Under the pieces are notes generated by a model. It searched no databases. It was not told the DNA's origin and was given only the letters and a program-made list of their open reading frames with translations. A stretch of 64,000 nt of DNA from Opitutia bacterium. GTDB taxonomy: Bacteria > Verrucomicrobiota > Verrucomicrobiia > Opitutales > Opitutaceae. Below, piece by piece: positions 33,672-43,706 of the stretch (positions within the stretch are counted from its first letter, which is position 1; the number at the start of each line of letters is the position of its first letter). The DNA lies in NCBI GenBank assembly GCA_947461205.1, contig CANHJG010000006.1:1-64000 (forward strand), in the 5' to 3' direction. A program made the translations under genes and the position numbers.

Positions 33672-35861
33672 ATGGCTTCCACCAATATTGCCGGCACCCT
33701 CCGCCGCTCCCTGCTTATCAGGGTCATCTCGAAGCCGGCCCCCAGCCGCGCCGACGTCGCCTCGGTCATTGAGCTCACCGCCGCGAAAGTCGTCGAGGCC
33801 CTCCAGGCGCAATCGATGAGTTTCTACCTCGTCGAGGGCACCGAGATCGCCTTCAAGCAGGTCTACTATTCCCCGACGCTCTGGGCCGACGAGCCCCCGA
33901 AACACAAAAAATTCGAGGAGACCGCCGCCAAGCTCCTCGCCCTGAAAATCCCGCGCGGTAAGGGCATCGTCGGCCGCGTCATCGAAACCGGCGAACCGAT
34001 CTTCTTCCGCAACAGCGAGAGCCAGGTGCCGTTCATGGAGTCGCTGGCGCACAACACCGGATTCGACGTGCGCTCGATGCTCACGGTGCCCCTCAAGACC
34101 ACCCTCACCCTCGGGGCCATTCAGGTGCTCAACAAGGAGCTGTCAGCCGGCACCGCAGGAGAGTTCACCGACAAGGACCTCGCCCTCCTCCAGGAGGTCG
34201 CCGAATACTCCTCCACCCTCATCCACCGTATGGTGGACCCCAAGTTCGTCCCCAACGCCGAGGATACCGCCCGCTTCGTCGCCAAGCTCACCGACCTCCC
34301 CCTCGTCACCAAGCTCGAAGACATTGAACTTGACGAAAAACTCATCGCGGTCACCGGCGATGCCATCATCCGCCGCGAGGGCATTTTCCCGCACAAGCGC
34401 CTCAGCCCCACTTCGGTCGCCGTGTTGACGACCAACCCCCTCGACTACGCGAAACGCGAGCGGTTCTCCCAGGCCACCGAACTGTCCATCGAAGACGTCA
34501 GCGTCGTCTCCGCCACCTTCTTCGAGACGATCCTCGAGAAGTTTTTCAAGGACTCCAAGGCCACTGCCCCCGGCGCCGACGACGTCGATATCGGTGCCGT
34601 CGCCGACGTCATCAGCAACGCCTACAGCCTCGATGGCGGCAACAGTTCCGTCAGCACGGCGGATCTCGAAAACGAGGACTCCGCCCCGATCGTGCAGCTG
34701 ACGAACCGCATCATTGAGGATGCCTACGTCGCCGGCGCCTCCGACATCCATATCGAACCGATGGAAAAGGATCTCGTCGTCCGCTACCGCATCGACGGCC
34801 TGTGCCAGGAAAAACTCCGCCTCCCGAAGCAGGTCGCCAACTCCATGGTCACCCGCCTCAAGATCATGTGTAACCTGGACATCTCCGAGCGTCGCTTGCC
34901 CCAGGACGGGCGCATCGTGTTCAAGAAATACACCAAAAAAAATATCGATATTGATCTGCGCGTCGCTACCGGCCCGATGAACCATGGCGAAAAAGTCGTC
35001 ATGCGCATTCTTGACAAGACCAAGAGCACGCTGCCCCTGACCGCCCTCGGTTTCTCCGACGAGAATCTCGCCCGCTACCGCGAATGCATCCGCCAGCCCT
35101 ACGGCATGATACTCCATTGCGGCCCGACCGGCTCCGGCAAGTCGATGACCCTCTACTCCGCCCTCGGCGAAGTAAACACGCCCGACGTCAACATCCAGAC
35201 CGCCGAGGACCCCATCGAATACACGCTCGCCGGCATCAACCAGATGCAGATGAGCCGCGCGATCGGCCTCACCTTCGAACGCGCCCTCCGCTGCTATCTC
35301 CGCATGGATCCCGACATCATCCTCGTCGGCGAAATCCGCGACAAGGAAACGGCCCAGATTGCGTGCGAAGCCGCGCTCACCGGCCACTTGCTCGTCTCCA
35401 CGCTCCACACCAACGACGCGCCGTCCACCGTCGCACGCATGGGCGAGATGGGCATCGAACCTTTCAACCTTTCCGCCTCGCTCGTCTGCGTCTGCGCCCA
35501 GCGCCTGCTCCGCCGCGTCTGCAAGAACTGCCAGATCCCCTACGAAACGGCGGGCCGCGAAAAAACCATTCTGGAAAAAGCGCTCGGCTGGAGCGGTCAG
35601 ATCTTCAAGGCGAACGCCCACGGCTGCCCGACGTGCAGCGGCACAGGCTACAAGGGCCGCGTCGGCATCCACGAACTGATGACCAACAGCGAGGCACTCA
35701 CCGAGGCGATCAACCAGGAGGTCGAAGTCGCCGACCTGAAACGCGTCGCGATGAAGAACGGCATGAAGACGCTGCACCAGGATTCGATGCTCAAGGTCAA
35801 GCTGGGCCTGACCACGATTGAGGAAGCCTTGAGCCACGTCCCGCCCGACCTGATCCTCTAA
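33672..35861 (+). CDS. GAF-PilB/GspE-type secretion/pilus assembly ATPase
   Basis: 729 residues. The C-terminal half is a PilB/GspE traffic ATPase that powers type IV pilus or type II secretion assembly: ASDIHIEP, Walker A GPTGSGKS (484-491), Asp box AEDPIEYT, Walker [13 protein letters not shown], His box [14 protein letters not shown], and a zinc tetracysteine (C617, C620, C652, C655). Residues about 25-180 form a GAF-like sensor domain ([40 protein letters not shown]) in front of a GspE N-domain-like segment (about 190-300). A GAF fused to PilB suggests ligand or nucleotide control of pilus extension (inference). No other pilus genes are adjacent. Confidence 0.9.
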   Translation: MASTNIAGTLRRSLLIRVISKPAPSRADVASVIELTAAKVVEALQAQSMSFYLVEGTEIAFKQVYYSPTLWADEPPKHKKFEETAAKLLALKIPRGKGIVGRVIETGEPIFFRNSESQVPFMESLAHNTGFDVRSMLTVPLKTTLTLGAIQVLNKELSAGTAGEFTDKDLALLQEVAEYSSTLIHRMVDPKFVPNAEDTARFVAKLTDLPLVTKLEDIELDEKLIAVTGDAIIRREGIFPHKRLSPTSVAVLTTNPLDYAKRERFSQATELSIEDVSVVSATFFETILEKFFKDSKATAPGADDVDIGAVADVISNAYSLDGGNSSVSTADLENEDSAPIVQLTNRIIEDAYVAGASDIHIEPMEKDLVVRYRIDGLCQEKLRLPKQVANSMVTRLKIMCNLDISERRLPQDGRIVFKKYTKKNIDIDLRVATGPMNHGEKVVMRILDKTKSTLPLTALGFSDENLARYRECIRQPYGMILHCGPTGSGKSMTLYSALGEVNTPDVNIQTAEDPIEYTLAGINQMQMSRAIGLTFERALRCYLRMDPDIILVGEIRDKETAQIACEAALTGHLLVSTLHTNDAPSTVARMGEMGIEPFNLSASLVCVCAQRLLRRVCKNCQIPYETAGREKTILEKALGWSGQIFKANAHGCPTCSGTGYKGRVGIHELMTNSEALTEAINQEVEVADLKRVAMKNGMKTLHQDSMLKVKLGLTTIEEALSHVPPDLIL

Positions 35862-35935
35862 TCCGCACCGCGGCCCCCGCCGCCGCGCCAATTCATCTCA
35901 TCGCCTAAAAAATTCGGACTTTGCTTTGCCGGGTA

Positions 35936-35985
35936 GCCGCGAGCGCCAGCGAGGAGTGATCCGGCCACTCGCTGGCCCTCGCGGC
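35936..35985. repeat. 18-bp near-perfect inverted repeat between convergent genes
   Basis: Arms gccgcgagcgccagcgag (35936-35953) and ctcgctggccctcgcggc (35968-35985) pair with one mismatch around a 14-nt loop. It lies between the stops of the GAF-PilB gene and the TPR gene. It has no clean T-tract, so it is either a bidirectional 3'-end structure or a REP-like element. I saw no second copy in the window. Confidence 0.6.
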
Positions 35986-36019
35986 GACCGAAAAGTCCAG
36001 AGTTCAAAGGACGGTGGGA

Positions 36020-37954
36020 TTATTTCGCCGCTTGCGGCTGCGGTTTCAACTCCGCCCGTAGGCGTTGCGCCCCCCCGTCCTCGGGGGTCCGTTGCAGCAC
36101 CGCCTCCACCAGCGCGATCGCGCCGAGCTTGTCGCCCGCCTCCACCATTTCCCGCGCCAGGGCGGTCATCCGTCGCGACCGCTCGACGTCTCCGTTAAGG
36201 TAGAGTCGGGCCGAGGCCAGCATCATCGGCACCTCGCCGCGACCTTGATTGAGGCGCACCTCGGCCAGCCGGATGTCGCCGTCGCGCGGCTCGACCCAGG
36301 CGAGCGGCGGCCTCATCCCGCGCGCCTCGCGGATCAGATTTTCGGCCTGCGACCATTTCCGGTCCCGCAAGAGCTCGTCGACCCGCTCGAAAAAAAAGCG
36401 CTCCAGCTTCAACCGGCCTTCCGGTCCGCCTGCGGCCGCGGCCACGGGTGCCTGGCCGACCGGCTCCGTCGCCAGCGCTTTCGCGACCTCGGCCTTTTGC
36501 GTCTGCACCCAACGGCTCGCCGGAAACCCGCCCTCGGCCAGCGCGAGCACGTCGCGCGCCGTCTCGGTGCGGCCGGCGCGACGGAGGGCCTCGATCGAAT
36601 GGCGAAAAATTTTCATCGGCCACGGTCGCCCGCGTAGGAACTCCACCAGCGAACCTTGCGCCGCGTCCGCTGCGGTGGTCCCCGCGGCCGCCACCAGCCG
36701 GCTCGTCCACTCGAGCCAAAACTGTTCGGCCGCCGGCACGGTGCGCCCCGCCGCCGGCTGCAGCGGCGCCAACCCCGCCGCGGCCTCGGCCCACTCGCCC
36801 CGATGCACGTGCAATTGCACCTGCAGCACGCGAAACGGCTGCAGCCCGAAGCCCTGCTCGCGGGCCGCCCGGACACAGCGCTCGAACAATGCCCGCTGGC
36901 CAATCTCGGCCAGCGGCTCCGCCACCAGTTGCAAATTTGCCGCGGTGCCGCCGAAGCGAAAAAGGTAATCCGTGAGCGCCGCCTGCGCCGAAGCCTCGCG
37001 TCCGGCCATCGCGCGCTGCACCACCCCGTAAACGGCCTGCCTCGGATCGGCCGGTGCCGACGCCCGCATCTCCTCCAGCGCCCGCTCCATCTCTTCCGGG
37101 CGCCCCGCTTCGCGGCCCACCCGCACCTGCAGCCGACGCACGGCATTCAGATCCGCCCCGGGCCGGTTCCGCCAGGTCTCCAAAAAGTCCGCCGCCTCGA
37201 CCGCGCGCCCCAGCTCCACCAAGGCCAGCACGCGATGCTCCGCCGCCAGTTCGCCCGGCTCTTCTGTCATGGCCAACGCCAGCGCGTCCGCCAGGCGATT
37301 TGCCGCGAGCAGCGCGTTGAACTTCCGGCCCGTCAGCCAGCGGCGCTCCACCGCCGCAGCCTCGCCGCGCAGCAGCGGCAGATAACGGTCCGCCGTGGCC
37401 ACCACAAGATCCTGATCGTCCCCCTGCTCCGCCAGTTCAAACAGCCCCAGCAAATAAGTCCGGCCGGGAAATTCCCGGGGCAACCCCTCCGTCAACAGGT
37501 TCACCGCCTGCGGCCGCTGGTTCGCCCTCACCAGGAATCTCGCCAGCGCCTGGCGCGCACTCAAATCGCCCGGGAAAAGCGTCAACCCCTGCCGCAGCAA
37601 CCGCGCCCCGTCCTGCCATTTCTGCGCCTTCAGCAGCTCCTGGCCCTCGGCGATGAAGGCCTGCCCCTTCTTCTCCGCCACCGCGCCGCGCCGCACCGGA
37701 TAGAAAAAAGCGTCGCCGTAGGTCAGCAGACAATACGGGTTGCGCTGCCAAAAGGAAAACAGCGCCGCCGTCCCCACCCCATAGGCCGCCACCAGCAGCG
37801 CCAGCGCCCAGAGCGTCACCCCGCGCAGACTGATCGCAACGCCACCCTCCCGCCGGCCCTCCAGCCGGTCGTAAAGCCCGAACAACCCGAAATACCACCG
37901 GCCCCGGATCACCTTCGCCGCCCCCCAGACCAGCTTGACGCGGCGCCGTTTCAC
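36020..37954 (-). CDS. TPR-rich membrane-anchored protein of unknown function
   Basis: 644 residues. A basic N-terminus (MKRRRVKLVWGAAKVIRGRW) precedes one membrane helix at about 46-69 (GVTLWALALLVAAYGVGTAA), leaving a long periplasmic part built of helical tetratricopeptide-like repeats (for example QKWQDGARLLRQGLTLFPGD and NRLADALALAMTEEPGELAA) rich in Ala, Leu, Arg. No catalytic motif is seen. The start lies 6 bp after the smc stop, so it is cotranscribed with smc, although a chromosome-linked role is only a guess. An envelope scaffold or assembly function is equally plausible. Confidence 0.8.
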   Translation of the reverse strand: MKRRRVKLVWGAAKVIRGRWYFGLFGLYDRLEGRREGGVAISLRGVTLWALALLVAAYGVGTAALFSFWQRNPYCLLTYGDAFFYPVRRGAVAEKKGQAFIAEGQELLKAQKWQDGARLLRQGLTLFPGDLSARQALARFLVRANQRPQAVNLLTEGLPREFPGRTYLLGLFELAEQGDDQDLVVATADRYLPLLRGEAAAVERRWLTGRKFNALLAANRLADALALAMTEEPGELAAEHRVLALVELGRAVEAADFLETWRNRPGADLNAVRRLQVRVGREAGRPEEMERALEEMRASAPADPRQAVYGVVQRAMAGREASAQAALTDYLFRFGGTAANLQLVAEPLAEIGQRALFERCVRAAREQGFGLQPFRVLQVQLHVHRGEWAEAAAGLAPLQPAAGRTVPAAEQFWLEWTSRLVAAAGTTAADAAQGSLVEFLRGRPWPMKIFRHSIEALRRAGRTETARDVLALAEGGFPASRWVQTQKAEVAKALATEPVGQAPVAAAAGGPEGRLKLERFFFERVDELLRDRKWSQAENLIREARGMRPPLAWVEPRDGDIRLAEVRLNQGRGEVPMMLASARLYLNGDVERSRRMTALAREMVEAGDKLGAIALVEAVLQRTPEDGGAQRLRAELKPQPQAAK

Positions 37955-37960
37955 GGCCGT

Positions 37961-40900
37961 TTAGGCCGAAGCCCCTTCGTGCTTCGCGCCGCGCACCGAC
38001 TCCGCAATGTTTTCCGACTGCGCCTCGATGTCGCCGCGCTCAGCGTTGAACTTCATCGAGACCGTCTTCGACACCCCGCGCTCCTCCATCGTCACGCCGT
38101 AGATCGCACTCGCCGCGGAGACGGTGCGCTTGTTGTGCGTGATGATGATGAACTGCGACTCCCCGATAAACTTTTTCAACAGATCCGTAAACCGGCCGAT
38201 GTTCGACTCGTCGAGCGGCGCGTCCAACTCGTCGAGCAGACAGAACGGCGACGGTTTCACCATGTAGAGCGCGAACAGCAGCGCGACCGCCGTGAGCGTC
38301 TTCTGGCCGCCCGACAGCAGCGTGATCCCCTTGAGCTTTGTGCCCGGCGGCTGAGCGACGATCTCGATGCCGCTCTCCAGAATGTCCTCGGCGGCGATCA
38401 GCTCGAGGTGCGCCCGGCCGCCGCCGAATAACGTGTGGAACGTGTATTCGAAGTTTTTCTTGATCTGCTCGAACGTCACCTGGAATTGCTGCAGCGACGT
38501 CTGGTTGATCTCGTCGATCGCTTGGATCAACTCGGCTTTCGCCGTCGTGAGATCGGTCACCTGCGCCTGCAGGAAATCGTGGCGCTGCTTCAGCTCCGCA
38601 TACTCCTCGATGGCGACAAGATTCACCGCGCCCATGCCGTTGAGCCGCTGGCGCAACGCCTCCGTCTCCACCTTCGTCGCCGTCCAGTCCGTCGCGTTGA
38701 GCGCCGCCAGATCGTTCTCCGTCGGCTCGCCCTTCGCTTCCTTCTTCTTGCGCCGACGCTTCGGCGCCTCTGCGGCATTCTCTGCGCCCACCACCGCCGC
38801 GGCCGGCGCCGGACTCTCCGCGCCTTCGTCGTCCTCCTCGTCGAGGTCAAGCGGCTTCACCCCCTCGGGCTCATCGTCCGCATGCCACAGCTGGTGCTGC
38901 CAATTAATCGCCGCGACGTCGGTCTGAAACTCGCGCGTCACTTCCTCCCGGAGGAACTGCGCCCGCTGCCGGTTTTCCGCCAGCTTGATTTCATGCGTGC
39001 TCAGCTGGGTGTGCGACGCATCCGCATCCTGGCGCACGCTCACCTGCGCGGCTTCGAGGCCGTTGATCGCCCGCTCGACGTCCACCAGGCCGATGCGCAC
39101 CGCTTCCACCTGCTCCTGCGCCACGGAAAACGTCTCCGCAATCTGCGCGCCCCGCGCCCGCTGCTCCGACGCTTCCGTCTCGAGCGCCATCGTCTGCGAC
39201 GTCCAGGTCTCGATCTCCATCTGGCGCTGCGCCAGCAGTTCGCTGAGCTGGATCCGGCGCCGCTCCATCTCGCTCAGACCGCGGTCGAGCACCTCGACCT
39301 TTTGGCGGCGTTCCGCGAGTTCGAGGCGCGCCTGCCCGAGCGTGTCGCGCTTCACGTCGCGCTCCGTCCGAATCTCCCCAATCCGCGTCTCCATCGCATG
39401 AATTTTCTCGCGCTGCTGCACGGCCACCGCATCCGCCTCGGCCAGCCCCGTCTGCGCCTTCTCCCACCGCGCATGCGCTTCGTTGCGCGCATGCTCCAGC
39501 GAACCGAGGTCGCCCTCCATGCGGGCCAGCCGGTTGCCGGCATCCTCGGCCGCCCGTTGGGCGTTGCGCTGCTCGGCCTGGGCCGCCGCGAGCGTCTGCG
39601 TAATCGTCAACACATCGGCCCGGCACCGCTCAACCGTCTGCTCCGCCTCGGCGAGTCGCGCGTTCAACGCGTCGATCACGGCCTTCTGGTCGTCGTGGGC
39701 CTTCTGCTCGTCCGCCAGCGCCTTCGCCGTTTCGCGCAGGTCGATTTCGCGCTGCACGATGCTGTTCGACGACTTCTTCGCGCTGTGATGCCCGCCGTAA
39801 ACCAGGCCGCGCCGGTCCACGAGGTCGCCCTTGCGGGTGACGACGGCCAGAAACCCAAACGCCGGGTTCGCCTGCCAAAATTCGAGAAACGCGCCGAGAT
39901 CGTCCGCGATATACGACTCGCGCAACAACCCGAGCGCCGGATGGGCCGAATCGGTGTCGCTCACCGCGTGCAGCGCGGGCACGAGCCCCGGCGGCAGGTC
40001 CGCCGTCGCGCGCCCCGCCCCGCCGAATTCCGCGATGTTCAACACCGCCGAACCGATCTGCTCGGTCTCCAGCTGCGCCAGGATCCGCTGCGCCGTGCCG
40101 AGGTCGCTCACGCTGATCGCCTCCGCCGCCGAACCCAAGATCGCCTCGATCGCTTTGCCGAACTCCGGTCTGACCGCCAGCCCGTGCGTGATCGGCACGG
40201 CCTTCGCGCCCGCGAGCGCCGCATCGAGCCGGCCCTGCAAAACCGCCTTCGCCCCCTCGCCAAACCCTTCCCAGCGCTCCGCCAGCTGCTGCAGCAACCG
40301 CAACCGCGCCGTGCGCTGCGCCAGCGCCCGGTCGATCTCCGACAGCTTGCGCTGCGCCTCGCGAAACTCCCGCGTCAAATCCGTGATCGCCTGCTGCGCC
40401 GCCACCGCCTCGTTGTGCGCCCGCGACTTTTCCGCCAGCGCTTCCTCCGTGCGCGCCTCGGTCTCCGCGGCCCGCTGCGCCGCCGCGGCGACCTCCTGCC
40501 GCACATTCTCGATTTCCTGCGCCAGCGACTCGTGCTTGTGCGCACTCGTCTTCTGGTCGACCTCGTAGCCCGAGCAGTCCGTCCGCAGCCGCGCGACCGT
40601 GCTGTCAATCTGCAGCAGCTGGAACTTCGCCTGGTTCAGGTCCTGCTCGAGCTTGCTCATCTCGCCGTCGGCGATGGCGAGCTCCCGGTTCCGCTGCTGA
40701 AACACCGCATCGCTGCTGCCCAGCAGCCCGAGCTGCATCTGCTTGTCCTGCGCACCGGTGTCCACCTGCGCCGATACCTCGCGCAACTGCATTTCCAGTT
40801 CGCCGAGATTGTCCCGCGACGACGCGAGGCGGTCCTCGAGGCCGCTGCGGCGGATCTGCGCGAGGTTCGCGGCGTTTTCCGCGGCCTCTTTTTGCGAACG

Positions 40901-41779
40901 CAGGTCGAACACCGCCTGCTGCGCATCCTGCACCCGCTGGTTCAGGCGATTCCGGTGCGCCTTCTTCTCGTCGAGCTCCGACTGCTGCGTCTCCAGACTT
41001 TCGCGCCGCGTGTCAGCCTCGGCCCGCAAGGCGACGACCTTGGCCTCCAGCGCGCCCAGCGTGGCGCTCAATTCGGCGTGATGGTATCCGCTCCACGCCA
41101 GCACGAGGTGCCGCAACCGATGGTTGAGCCGCTTGTAACGCATCGCCTTCGCCGCCTGGCGCCGCAACGAACCGATCTGCCGCCCCACCTCCCCGATCAC
41201 GTCCGCCACGCGCGCGAGGTTCGTGTCGGTCAGCGCCAGCTTCTGCATGGCCTCGCGCCGCGCCGACTTGTATTTCGTGATGCCCGCCGCCTCTTCAAAC
41301 ACCGCGCGCCGCTCCTCCGGCTTCGACGACAGGATCTGATCGATCTGGCCCTGCGCCATGATCGAATAACTGGTCCGGCCGATGCCAGTGTCCATGAAAA
41401 GTTTTTGGATGTCCTTCAGCCGGCACGGCTGGCCGTTGAGCGAATATTCGCTCTGCCCGTCGCGGTGCACCCGGCGCATAATCTCCACCTCGTGAAATTC
41501 CGTCCCGAGCTGCTTTTCGCATTCCGTGAGCAACAGCGACACTTCGCAGATCTGCGACGGCTTGCGCGTGTCCGCGCCCTCGAAAATCACGTCCTGCATC
41601 TTGCCGCCGCGCAGGGCCTTCGCGCTCTGTTCCCCCAGCACCCAGCGAATCGAGTCGGCGACGTTGGACTTGCCGCAGCCGTTGGGCCCGACGATCGCGG
41701 TCACGCCGGGTTCGAAGCGGAGGGTCGTGTGGTCGGCAAAGGATTTGAATCCGTGAAGCTTGAGCGCCTTGAGATACAT
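37961..41779 (-). CDS. smc: chromosome segregation protein SMC
   Basis: 1272 residues. Structural ATPase that compacts and segregates the chromosome with ScpAB. Head: MYLKALKLHGFKSFADHT and Walker A GPNGCGKS (31-38). Then comes a long coiled coil, a hinge (about 520-680, with GLAVRPEFGKAIEAILG), a second coiled coil, signature LSGGQK from 1155 and Walker B FCLLDELDAPLDESN. An unusual insertion at about 974-1022 breaks the second coiled coil: acidic LDLDEEDDEGAES, an Ala-rich stretch, then basic PKRRRKKKEAKGE. ATG 41779 is the family start. The TPR gene follows directly. Confidence 0.96.
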   Translation of the reverse strand: MYLKALKLHGFKSFADHTTLRFEPGVTAIVGPNGCGKSNVADSIRWVLGEQSAKALRGGKMQDVIFEGADTRKPSQICEVSLLLTECEKQLGTEFHEVEIMRRVHRDGQSEYSLNGQPCRLKDIQKLFMDTGIGRTSYSIMAQGQIDQILSSKPEERRAVFEEAAGITKYKSARREAMQKLALTDTNLARVADVIGEVGRQIGSLRRQAAKAMRYKRLNHRLRHLVLAWSGYHHAELSATLGALEAKVVALRAEADTRRESLETQQSELDEKKAHRNRLNQRVQDAQQAVFDLRSQKEAAENAANLAQIRRSGLEDRLASSRDNLGELEMQLREVSAQVDTGAQDKQMQLGLLGSSDAVFQQRNRELAIADGEMSKLEQDLNQAKFQLLQIDSTVARLRTDCSGYEVDQKTSAHKHESLAQEIENVRQEVAAAAQRAAETEARTEEALAEKSRAHNEAVAAQQAITDLTREFREAQRKLSEIDRALAQRTARLRLLQQLAERWEGFGEGAKAVLQGRLDAALAGAKAVPITHGLAVRPEFGKAIEAILGSAAEAISVSDLGTAQRILAQLETEQIGSAVLNIAEFGGAGRATADLPPGLVPALHAVSDTDSAHPALGLLRESYIADDLGAFLEFWQANPAFGFLAVVTRKGDLVDRRGLVYGGHHSAKKSSNSIVQREIDLRETAKALADEQKAHDDQKAVIDALNARLAEAEQTVERCRADVLTITQTLAAAQAEQRNAQRAAEDAGNRLARMEGDLGSLEHARNEAHARWEKAQTGLAEADAVAVQQREKIHAMETRIGEIRTERDVKRDTLGQARLELAERRQKVEVLDRGLSEMERRRIQLSELLAQRQMEIETWTSQTMALETEASEQRARGAQIAETFSVAQEQVEAVRIGLVDVERAINGLEAAQVSVRQDADASHTQLSTHEIKLAENRQRAQFLREEVTREFQTDVAAINWQHQLWHADDEPEGVKPLDLDEEDDEGAESPAPAAAVVGAENAAEAPKRRRKKKEAKGEPTENDLAALNATDWTATKVETEALRQRLNGMGAVNLVAIEEYAELKQRHDFLQAQVTDLTTAKAELIQAIDEINQTSLQQFQVTFEQIKKNFEYTFHTLFGGGRAHLELIAAEDILESGIEIVAQPPGTKLKGITLLSGGQKTLTAVALLFALYMVKPSPFCLLDELDAPLDESNIGRFTDLLKKFIGESQFIIITHNKRTVSAASAIYGVTMEERGVSKTVSMKFNAERGDIEAQSENIAESVRGAKHEGASA

Positions 41780-42515
41780 GCGGTGGGAAACGGGCAATTG
41801 AAGGGTGCCCCCTGCCCCCCGCAACGGAAAAACCGGAAAGTTTCTCTCCCCCCTCCGGCCCCCGCAACGGTTCGACCCCGGGCCCCAAACCGGGTGGCCG
41901 CGCCGGCCCTTTGCCCCCTCCCGGGGATGCCCCGGGCCCATTCCCCGCGCCCGCCACTTCGGCCCTTGCCTCCGCGCCCAGCCGCGCGCGCGAGCCGGCT
42001 ATGCCGCACCGACCCTCACATCTAGAGAGCTCGCTGACGATCTCCACCGCGTGACCGGTGACGACGAACGCCTCCAGCGCGAGACCGACCTGCCGCAACC
42101 GGAGCGCGGCGGGCGCACGGTCGTTCCACGCGGCGAAACCGACGCGGGAACCGCCCGCCGGATTCCCGGCCGGCCGGCCGGGCACCTCGATGCTTACCAC
42201 GCGAAATCGGCCCCCGTCACGCGCGAGATCTTCCCCGGCGGGGCGCTGATCCCCGGACCGATGCGGCGCGCCTCCATCGGCCTCGCCCTGCATTCGCGCC
42301 CCCGACGCCGCCACGGCCTCCGCCGCCCTCGTCAACGCCGAGCGCGCCGTGCGCCCTCCGCTGCCCGGGGAAAAATTGACTCCCGACCACGGCCGGCGAA
42401 ACTAGTCCTGCGGCGACGACCACCCTCCCGCCGCATGAAGCCGCTCCCCGCGGTCGCACGCTTTACCCCCTCGCCCCCTCCCCGAAACCTCTCCGCCTCA
42501 CCTCCCGCGCCTCCC
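41780..42515. other. 736-bp intergenic region between divergent smc and hydrolase genes
   Basis: No recognisable gene. A minus-strand frame over 42000-42335 (with GGRFRVVSIEVPGR and ALEAFVVTGHAVEIVSELSR) is mildly protein-like, but it has no credible start, runs on into smc out of frame, and matches no family I know. No terminator or repeats were seen; promoters of both flanking genes must lie here. Confidence 0.4.
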
Positions 42516-43697
42516 ATGCCCCTCCCTCGCTTCCTCGCCCCGCTCGCTTTCGCCCTTGCGCTTCCGCTCCTCGCCGCCGACCCCAAGCTCCCCGGCGTCA
42601 CCGCCGCGATCCAGTCCTCCCTCGACGCCCGCGACATCGCCGGCGCCGTCACCCTCGTCATAACCAAGGACAAAACCGTCCACTTTGAAACTCACGGTTT
42701 CGCCGACGTCGCCACGAAGCGCCCGATGACGGGCGACACCCTGTTCAACATCATGTCGATGACCAAGCCCGTGACGGCCACCGCGCTTCTCATGCTCCAG
42801 GACGAGGGCAAACTCAGCGTCGCCGACCCCGTCGCGAAATATCTCCCCGAGTTCGCCGCCCTCAAGACCCCGTCCGGCCAGCCCGCGAATCTCACCCTCG
42901 CCCAACTCCTCACCCACACCTCCGGCCTCGGCGAAGCCTCCGGTCCCACCGCGCAATCCGCCAAAACCCTCGCCGACCTCGTGCCGCTCTGGCTCGCCGC
43001 CCCGATGAAATATGAACCCGGCGCCAAGTGGCAATACACCCAGTCGGGGATCAACGCCGCCGCCCGCATCGTCGAGGTCGTCAGCGGCCAGACCTTCCCC
43101 GCGTTTCTCCACACCCGACTCTTCGGCCCCCTCGGCCTGACCCACACCACCCACTACCCCACCGCCGCGCAGCTCCCGCTCGTCGCCACGCCCTACGCCA
43201 AAAATAAGACCACCGGCGAACTCGACGCCGTCGTCGCAACCCCGCCCGCCCCTGGCACGCGCCCTCCGACCGGTAACGCCGGGCTCTACGCCTCCGCCCG
43301 CGACTACGCCCGCTTCTGCCAGATGCTCCTCAACGGCGGCTCACTCGACGGCCACCGCTACCTCTCGCCCGCCGCGCTGAAATTCCTCACCACCCCGCAA
43401 ACCGGCAACCTCCCGACCGGCTTTTTCCAAAACGACACCTACGGTCAGCGCGGCGCCCACTACGGCTGGGGCCTCGCCACCTGCATCCTGAAGACGCCCC
43501 ATGAGGGCGTGCCCGCCATGCTCTCGCCCGGCACCTACGGCCACGGCGGCGCCTGGGGCACCCAGGCCTGGATTGATCCCGTCCGCGGTGTCGCCTACGT
43601 CCTGATGGTCCAACGCACCAACTTCCCCAACAGCGACGCCAGCGATGTGCGGAGAAATTTCCAACAGGCCGCCGCCTCCGCCCTCGGCCGGAATTAG
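42516..43697 (+). CDS. secreted serine hydrolase, beta-lactamase (class C-like) family
   Basis: 393 residues with a signal peptide (MPLPRFLAPLAFALALPLLA, cleavage after about 20). Catalytic S81-M-T-K84 is in FNIMSMTKPVTATALLML, the Tyr box is Y174 (WQYTQSG), and an HGG motif is in TYGHGGAWGTQ near 343. This is the beta-lactamase/EstB/PBP4* fold; substrates range from esters to D-amino acid peptides, and true beta-lactam hydrolysis is not implied. The YxN element reads Y-T-Q, a mild deviation. ATG 42516 was chosen for the signal peptide. It converges on the GT39-type gene with 9 bp between stops. Confidence 0.88.
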   Translation: MPLPRFLAPLAFALALPLLAADPKLPGVTAAIQSSLDARDIAGAVTLVITKDKTVHFETHGFADVATKRPMTGDTLFNIMSMTKPVTATALLMLQDEGKLSVADPVAKYLPEFAALKTPSGQPANLTLAQLLTHTSGLGEASGPTAQSAKTLADLVPLWLAAPMKYEPGAKWQYTQSGINAAARIVEVVSGQTFPAFLHTRLFGPLGLTHTTHYPTAAQLPLVATPYAKNKTTGELDAVVATPPAPGTRPPTGNAGLYASARDYARFCQMLLNGGSLDGHRYLSPAALKFLTTPQTGNLPTGFFQNDTYGQRGAHYGWGLATCILKTPHEGVPAMLSPGTYGHGGAWGTQAWIDPVRGVAYVLMVQRTNFPNSDASDVRRNFQQAAASALGRN

Positions 43698-43706
43698 TCC
43701 GCGCCC

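Noticed and set aside
30608-33772. 1054-codon plus-strand frame opposite opcA-zwf
   Set aside because: Antisense shadow of two clearly identified genes; Arg/His-rich translation with no domains.
38435-42025. 1196-codon plus-strand frame opposite smc
   Set aside because: Antisense shadow of SMC; Arg/Leu/His-rich composition is the mirror of its codon usage.
42000-42335. A coding gene divergent from the beta-lactamase-fold hydrolase
   Set aside because: The minus-strand translation is mildly protein-like but has no convincing start, stop context or family.
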